Positions 59,267 through 64,000 of a stretch of 64,000 nucleotides of DNA are shown one piece after another. The notes beneath the pieces are model-generated. The model saw only the letters and a program-made list of their open reading frames with translations, was not told the origin of the DNA and searched no databases. Position 1 is the stretch's first letter. Each line of letters opens with the position of its first letter. This DNA is from an uncultured Desulfofustis sp. Its GTDB lineage: Bacteria > Desulfobacterota > Desulfobulbia > Desulfobulbales > Desulfocapsaceae. The stretch lies in the NCBI GenBank assembly GCA_905479735.1, contig CAJQNS010000014.1:17416-81415 (forward strand), written 5' to 3'. Both the position numbers and the translations under genes were made by a program.

Positions 59267-60535
59267 TCATGGCTTCACTTTTCTATTCTTCTTGTTCAGT
59301 CTGACCGAAGCTATGGCTGCAGTGGTTGTCAGAACCGCACAGATTACAAATGCGGTATCGAACAACCCGGTGGCTTCAGCTAAAAATCCTGCCAATGCCG
59401 GTCCCACTACTTGTCCGGCACCAAAAAATATCGTTACAAAACCAAACGCCGATGATGCCCTCAAGGGGCCGACCAGGTCGGCGACCGTTGCCGCAATTAC
59501 GCTTGGAATCCCCCACAGCGACAGACCAAAGGCAGCTATCGACAGGTACAGGCAGATGGTCGGTAATCCTGTCAAGGCAAGTAGATGGGCGACGCTGAAC
59601 TGGGCATAGATGATTGCCAGGGCAGGATATCGTCCAAGACGATCAGATATATATCCAGCATACGGGCCCGAGATCAGGCTGATGATTCCCACTATTGACC
59701 AGAACAGTCCCGCATTATGATTGCTGAATCCACGTTCGTTAACCAGTGAAGTGACGATGAAGGTCGCATAAACTGAATAGGTGGCCCCGAACAACGAATA
59801 GACGAGCCCCAACTGGACCAGTTTAGAAATATCGGCCTTATTCAAAGCTGAAGTACGTGAGCTGCCATGATCAGTTACAGGTTGATTATTTTTCGTCTGC
59901 TCCGCTCCCATTGGCTGCTGCTTAACCTGGGCAGGACTGCTCCGGAGCGTAACAGCAGCCAGTGCAGCCACACCCAACACCGCTCCCCCTAAAATGAGCC
60001 AGGCAAAGCGCCAGCCCTGACCTGCCAATCTGGTAATCAGGAGCGGAACCAGAAGTCCGCTGAAGACGATTCCCAAACCGTTGCCTGCCAGCATAAAACC
60101 GGCAGCACGTCCTCGCCAATGCTCTGCAAACCAGCCGGCAACGAGACCCATCATCGGAATGTTCGCCAGACCGCTGCCGACGCCTGTGAAAAAATAAAGT
60201 GGCAGGATTACCGGTAAGCTATTGGCAAACCAGATCAGGCACATGGAGATACTTACCACAGCAAGCCCCGCACTGATTGTCATCCGCGGACCGAAACTAT
60301 TGGATATCCGGCCGGCAAAGATCACCGAGACCATATAGCCAACAAAATTGGCGGTACTGATCAAGCCCATCTGCCCGTAACTCAAACTCAGAGCCTCACC
60401 CATTTCCGGCAGGAGCATGCCCAGAGCAAAACGGCCAAGCCCAAGGCAGGCGAACATTACCCCCAGGCCTGTTACAAGAATCACCCAGCCATAATGAATG
60501 GCAGGGCGCAAAGTGGCTCGATCGGTATTTTTCAT
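59267..60535 (-). CDS. MFS transporter, YbfB/YjiJ type
   Basis: The 422-residue protein has twelve membrane segments. The start of the first (GLGRFALGMLLPEM) is the signature of the YbfB/YjiJ group of MFS proteins. Motif A-like segments follow helices 2 and 8 (AGRISNSFGPRM, AGYISDRLGRYP). The loop between helices 6 and 7 is long and polar (about 205-235). Substrates of this group are poorly known. It is alone on the reverse strand, convergent with the coiled-coil gene. Confidence 0.82.
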   Translation of the reverse strand: MKNTDRATLRPAIHYGWVILVTGLGVMFACLGLGRFALGMLLPEMGEALSLSYGQMGLISTANFVGYMVSVIFAGRISNSFGPRMTISAGLAVVSISMCLIWFANSLPVILPLYFFTGVGSGLANIPMMGLVAGWFAEHWRGRAAGFMLAGNGLGIVFSGLLVPLLITRLAGQGWRFAWLILGGAVLGVAALAAVTLRSSPAQVKQQPMGAEQTKNNQPVTDHGSSRTSALNKADISKLVQLGLVYSLFGATYSVYATFIVTSLVNERGFSNHNAGLFWSIVGIISLISGPYAGYISDRLGRYPALAIIYAQFSVAHLLALTGLPTICLYLSIAAFGLSLWGIPSVIAATVADLVGPLRASSAFGFVTIFFGAGQVVGPALAGFLAEATGLFDTAFVICAVLTTTAAIASVRLNKKNRKVKP

Positions 60536-60824
60536 ACGTTCATATAGATGATTCTGTCAGAGGTCAGACGACGAGACTAACCCACATCATCTACTATCTC
60601 CCTTAAAAAAGATGCCCTGCTGACGTAAAAAATCTTTTCTCAACCTGTCGTGCGCAGATCCTATTCCTGGATTCCGACCCGTCTGCCCCCAAAGGCCACC
60701 TTGTGGCATTGTGAGCGTCTGGATCCGTCATATTTTTTAATAGAAGCTATCGACTCCGATTTCTAGACGAAACAGGTCCATTAGGTATCTCTGACGATAA
60801 TTCTGCAGAAAGGAGGTGGTGGAG

Positions 60825-61289
60825 ATGTATAAGAAGATCATGGTTCCCCTCGATGGATCAGCGCTTGCTGAGTGCGTCCTGCCGCATGTTGAGGCAATCG
60901 CAGGAGGCTGCCCGGTTCGAGAACTGGTTTTACTGCGCGTCGTCGAGCCCGAAAGAGTCTACTCTGTTTCCGATTCCCCCATCGATCCCAATCTTGCCGC
61001 AGCTCGAGAATCCGAGCGCAAAAAGGAGGCTGAAGATTACCTGCGTAGTGTGGTCGACAGACTTGATGAACCTGGACTGACCTGCGAGATCAAAGCAATT
61101 GTTGGCAGGGTAGCCGAGGGCCTCGTTGACTATTGTGTTGACAATGATGTTGATCTGATCATCATAGCAACCCACGGTCACTCTGGAGTTTCGCGATGGG
61201 TGCGAGGTAGTGTTGCAGATAAAATACTTGGATCTTCAAAAATCCCGGTGTTGATGATCAGGGCTCCAGAAGCTGAAAAGGAGGTTTGA
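60825..61289 (+). CDS. Universal stress protein (UspA family)
   Basis: The 154-residue protein is a standard UspA domain: IMVPLDGSALAE at the start, VDLIIIATHGHSGVSRWVRGSVADKIL as the G-x2-G-x9-G-S/T ATP-binding signature (spread over two strands), and KIPVLMIR at the end. ATP binding is thus likely, unlike the copy at 51395. The ATG at 60825 has a strong AGGAGGT site; a GTG at 60816 falls inside that site. It is monocistronic. Confidence 0.92.
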   Translation: MYKKIMVPLDGSALAECVLPHVEAIAGGCPVRELVLLRVVEPERVYSVSDSPIDPNLAAARESERKKEAEDYLRSVVDRLDEPGLTCEIKAIVGRVAEGLVDYCVDNDVDLIIIATHGHSGVSRWVRGSVADKILGSSKIPVLMIRAPEAEKEV

Positions 61290-61472
61290 GAAAAACGCCC
61301 CCTGGTCTTGCCCATAAACAATTAGAGTTATTCGATTAAAACCTTAAACACTAGTGTCTTGAAGTATCTTCTGATTTAATCGGGGTTACCTCTACACTAA
61401 ATTTCAGCAGAATTATATTCCACCTGTAGATCGATCTTGTACATCGGTCCAGCACCGAGCGCTGAAAAGCAA

Positions 61473-62657
61473 CTAATCTTTTGGTGTACCTGCGGCATTA
61501 TCCATTTCAGTCGGAGGCTCAGGCAGAGTTAACGACAGCAGAAACAAGAATATGGGCAGGAATGCAACAGAGGCAAGCGCCATCCAGACACCATAGATAT
61601 CAGCCAGCTTGCCGATAAATGGCGCAGCGCCCCCGCCAATTGCTACGGCAAGTCCAAGTGTGACCCCAGAGGATAGGCCAACACGCCCCGGCAAATATTT
61701 CTGTCCCAGGACTATGGTTGGACTGTAAGTGGTAAAAAGCATGAACCCTGATGGTATCAGCAAAAGAGTGGCCGGGAGCACACTTTCCACAGCGATTAAC
61801 AGCGGCAGCAGAACAGATAAACTCAAGAAGCCCAGAAGGGTTACTTTTTTCTGTCCGATGCGATCAGCAAGATTGCCTCCAAATATGTTGCCAATGATCC
61901 CCGAGCCGGCAAAGATCGAGAGAGCTATTGCACCGGTCATTTTTGACTGACCGAGCACGTTTATCCAGTAGATCGGAATAAATATATTCAACCCGAAAAA
62001 GACCACGGAACGGCCGCTCACAATGATGGCTATCCGGGCAAAAGCATTCCAGTTCTCTTTAATCGTTTTTTTGGTAGATATATTTTTGTTATCATTGTTG
62101 ATTTTCTCAAGATCTTCAAATAGCGGAAAGTGGGATATGATGACCACGGACATGATGGTCACGGGTATGATAAGCACAAGTGACCCCGCAAGCCCCCATT
62201 GCAGCATTGCTGTTGAGACGATGAGCGGACCGATGGTAAAACCGATGGTACCCCCAACACCGAACAAGCTCATCGCTGTACTTTTACGGTCCCCGGCGGC
62301 AAAGTTGACAAGTCTCGCAGCCTCTGGGTGATAAGCGGCAATACCTATCCCACTCATGATCCCCAGGACCATGATCCACTGATACCCATCAACCAGCCCG
62401 GTTAAGCCCAGGCCAAGACCGGCAAACATCAAACCTCCGGGTAATAGCCAGGGTTTTGTATAGCGGTCTGCGGCAATACCAAATAAGGGCTGAATAACGC
62501 TCGACGACATGTTCACGGCAAAAACTATTGACGCCGCAGCCGTGTAAGAAAGATCGTATGCCGCTATAAAGAAGGGAAGCATGGCGGGGAGTGCGCCCTG
62601 ATTTATATCTGTTGCCATATGGCCGACAGATAGAATGGTTATATGCCTTTTTTTCAT
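61473..62657 (-). CDS. MFS transporter, fosmidomycin-resistance (Fsr) type
   Basis: The 394-residue protein starts HITILSVGHMATDINQGALPAMLPF, the signature of the Fsr group, and has twelve membrane segments with FGIAADRYTKPW and GNLADRIGQKK as motif A regions. AYHPEAARLVN also matches the group. Fsr-type proteins export fosmidomycin and related acidic compounds; here an organic-acid exporter is possible. I chose ATG 62657, with GGAG upstream, over a frame start at 62690. It lies 104 bases downstream of the TauE/SafE gene on the same strand. Confidence 0.85.
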   Translation of the reverse strand: MKKRHITILSVGHMATDINQGALPAMLPFFIAAYDLSYTAAASIVFAVNMSSSVIQPLFGIAADRYTKPWLLPGGLMFAGLGLGLTGLVDGYQWIMVLGIMSGIGIAAYHPEAARLVNFAAGDRKSTAMSLFGVGGTIGFTIGPLIVSTAMLQWGLAGSLVLIIPVTIMSVVIISHFPLFEDLEKINNDNKNISTKKTIKENWNAFARIAIIVSGRSVVFFGLNIFIPIYWINVLGQSKMTGAIALSIFAGSGIIGNIFGGNLADRIGQKKVTLLGFLSLSVLLPLLIAVESVLPATLLLIPSGFMLFTTYSPTIVLGQKYLPGRVGLSSGVTLGLAVAIGGGAAPFIGKLADIYGVWMALASVAFLPIFLFLLSLTLPEPPTEMDNAAGTPKD

Positions 62658-62761
62658 CGAACAATTCTCCGAACTAAAAAACAATTTCAAAAAAGTCGGA
62701 CTAAATCAGTGAGAAGAAAGATGCCACCTCTCTATAACAAGCCCTCACTTATTAAGGAGTC

Positions 62762-63511
62762 CTAAGGCAGCCCATCATAGCAGAGTTTGATCCCAGATAG
62801 AAATAGAGCAATATAGAGATACCTGTAAAGGAGCTTGTGGTTGACTTTGTCGAGCAGAAGTCTACCGATTTTTACGCCGATCGGAGCCAGGGGCATGAGT
62901 ATTACTGATGTCATCAGGTTTTCCTCATTCAAGGCTCCCATAAAAGAATAGGGAATCAGTTTTACGTAGTTTATAACCGCAAAGAAAACAGCCATTGTGC
63001 CCATCAGCACCACCTTGTCAAGCTTCTGGGGAAGCAGATAGATCGAGACGGGTGCAGCACCCGCATGAATCTGGGTGCTGGTAAAACCGGCAACCGTTCC
63101 CCACAAATAACCTCCCCACCTTCGTGCCATCCGCGTGTTCGAAATGTCAGGCCGCAGCCAGTGATCGATGCAGAATATTATTGCCATCAGGCCCACAAGA
63201 AGTCGTATCATGTCCCGATCAAGTTGTCCCATCAGAACAGCCGCCAGACAGATACCAACCAGCCCCGCCGGCAGCAGAATCTTCAGATGATGGATGTCAT
63301 AGCTTCTCCGAAAATTGTAGACCGCGAACAGATCTGTGACACAGAGAATAGGTAACAGAATTGCTGCAGCCTGCAGCGGATGTATCACAAAGGACAGCAC
63401 TGGAACGGCCAGCGTGACGATGCCCGGGCCAAGTCCACCTTTTCCCATCCCGAAGAGCAGGACTACGGGCACAGCAACCAGATAAAACACAGGGTCAGTT
63501 ATTATGTTCAT
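62762..63511 (-). CDS. TauE/SafE family anion transporter
   Basis: The 249-residue protein has eight hydrophobic segments and the family's LLFGMGKGGLGPGIVTLAVPVL start and the second-half GTVAGFTSTQIHAGAAP. The family moves sulfite, sulfoacetate or other anions out of the cell. In a sulfate reducer this could serve sulfonate or sulfite flux, but the gene context gives no proof. It precedes the Fsr-type gene on the same strand. Confidence 0.88.
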   Translation of the reverse strand: MNIITDPVFYLVAVPVVLLFGMGKGGLGPGIVTLAVPVLSFVIHPLQAAAILLPILCVTDLFAVYNFRRSYDIHHLKILLPAGLVGICLAAVLMGQLDRDMIRLLVGLMAIIFCIDHWLRPDISNTRMARRWGGYLWGTVAGFTSTQIHAGAAPVSIYLLPQKLDKVVLMGTMAVFFAVINYVKLIPYSFMGALNEENLMTSVILMPLAPIGVKIGRLLLDKVNHKLLYRYLYIALFLSGIKLCYDGLP

Positions 63512-63640
63512 AGCTATTGACAGGATGTATTGACTCGATGTAGCGGAAAAAGTACAGTCTTCAAAGCATCTTAACTCAGATTCCTATCTGATGTCTTGGG
63601 TTATTTCTGCTGCTAAGATCGTGGAGGTGAGCGGGTCACC

Positions 63641-63829
63641 ATGCTCACTGAAGAATCTGTCCGACTCCAGGCTGAGATAAAAAACTATCGAAATGATAGC
63701 TATAGGGTGGGTTGCTGCGAATGCGGCAGATTTGTTCTCGCGCCTCCACCGAGGTGCTCACATCTAGACCAAAAATCAAGATGGCTGCATCAGGAGGACT
63801 ACTTTCCCTGCCGCTGGCAATTGGAATGA
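63641..63829 (+). CDS. Possible small Cys-containing protein
   Basis: This is a 62-residue frame with GGAGGT 12 bases upstream of its ATG. It has a cluster of cysteines (VGCCECGRF, RCSH, PCRW) that could bind zinc, but I know no matching family, and the composition of the second half is unusual. It may be a chance frame in the 406-base gap before the GFA gene. Confidence 0.25.
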   Translation: MLTEESVRLQAEIKNYRNDSYRVGCCECGRFVLAPPPRCSHLDQKSRWLHQEDYFPCRWQLE

Positions 63830-63917
63830 TTAATGTAGTGGTATCATTGGCCGGTTCGACTGCTTAACGATTTTTTACCGGCCGTCTGTCTGATTTCAGG
63901 AAAAACGGGGGTGGGTT

Positions 63918-64000
63918 ATGGTTGAAAAGACCGAAAACAAAGGAAAATGTTTGTGCGGAGCAGTTCAAATCACCGCTTTGAGTATGAACACTCAGGTAGG
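63918..64000 (+). CDS. GFA-family (glutathione-dependent formaldehyde-activating-like) protein, cut by the right edge
   Basis: The 27 residues present read MVEKTENKGKCLCGAVQITA and onward. The GKCLCGAV step is the first zinc-Cys motif of GFA-domain proteins. A GGGGGTGG ribosome site precedes the ATG. The rest of the gene lies beyond 64000. GFA proteins bind zinc; most are not true formaldehyde enzymes. Confidence 0.65.
   Translation, partial: MVEKTENKGKCLCGAVQITALSMNTQV

Overview
The window reads as chromosomal DNA of an anaerobic or facultative bacterium. A sulfate-reducing-type Desulfobacterota member is my best guess. The reasons are the molybdopterin enzymes of the pyrogallol-phloroglucinol transhydroxylase type, two TRAP transporter operons, a DUF4405 membrane protein, a DUF3786 iron-sulfur protein, a split ADP-forming acyl-CoA synthetase and a GAF/sigma-54 activator. 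This is inference from gene content; there is no rRNA or other marker gene in the window. I saw no tRNA, rRNA, CRISPR array, transposase or phage gene.

Layout. 0-2.7 kb: a HAMP sensor cut by the left edge, a DUF4405 protein and a small Spy/ZraP-like periplasmic protein. 2.8-8.4 kb: a forward run of a 2-hydroxyacid dehydrogenase, a DapA-type aldolase, an FGGY kinase and a HAD phosphatase (a sugar-acid route I cannot name), then a thioesterase, a cupin and a ferredoxin. 8.4-13.6 kb: an MFS pump, an EamA transporter, a DUF1932 dehydrogenase, an arylamine N-acetyltransferase and a GntR regulator. 13.9-25.4 kb: two transhydroxylase-type enzymes (large plus small subunit) with two cyclase-family hydrolases between them. 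25.5-33.0 kb (reverse): a TPR protein and an operon of cupin, SDR, acyl-CoA synthetase beta and alpha, enoyl-CoA hydratase, DUF35 protein and thiolase. 33.5-43.4 kb: an IclR regulator, a third transhydroxylase-type enzyme with a kinase-like/BON protein, a sigma-54 activator and the fourth molybdoenzyme, which it probably controls. 43.5-51.3 kb: two TRAP transporters around a second GntR regulator and a SnoaL-like protein. 52.0-55.2 kb: FAH hydrolase, NTF2-like protein, MhpB-like extradiol dioxygenase and BKACE enzyme. 55.4-64 kb: moeA, a mobB-like gene and a DUF3786 gene, with three small palindromic or inverted-repeat elements, then transporters and a UspA protein.

How it may work together. 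The genes fit uptake (TRAP, MFS) and breakdown of polyhydroxylated aromatics. Molybdoenzymes would rearrange or add ring hydroxyls. An SDR and a cyclase-family hydrolase could reduce and open a 1,3-dioxo ring. A BKACE enzyme, acyl-CoA synthetase, hydratase and thiolase could finish to acetyl-CoA. MoeA and the MobB-like protein would supply cofactor. All substrate assignments are inference.

The three signals I rate highest are: (1) the second transhydroxylase has a small subunit that has lost nearly all its iron-sulfur cysteines; (2) two near-twin GntR regulators, both starting at TTG, accompany a recurring ATTRCATGYAAT-like site at seven promoters; (3) an intact-looking O2-dependent extradiol dioxygenase sits in an otherwise anaerobic-type cluster.
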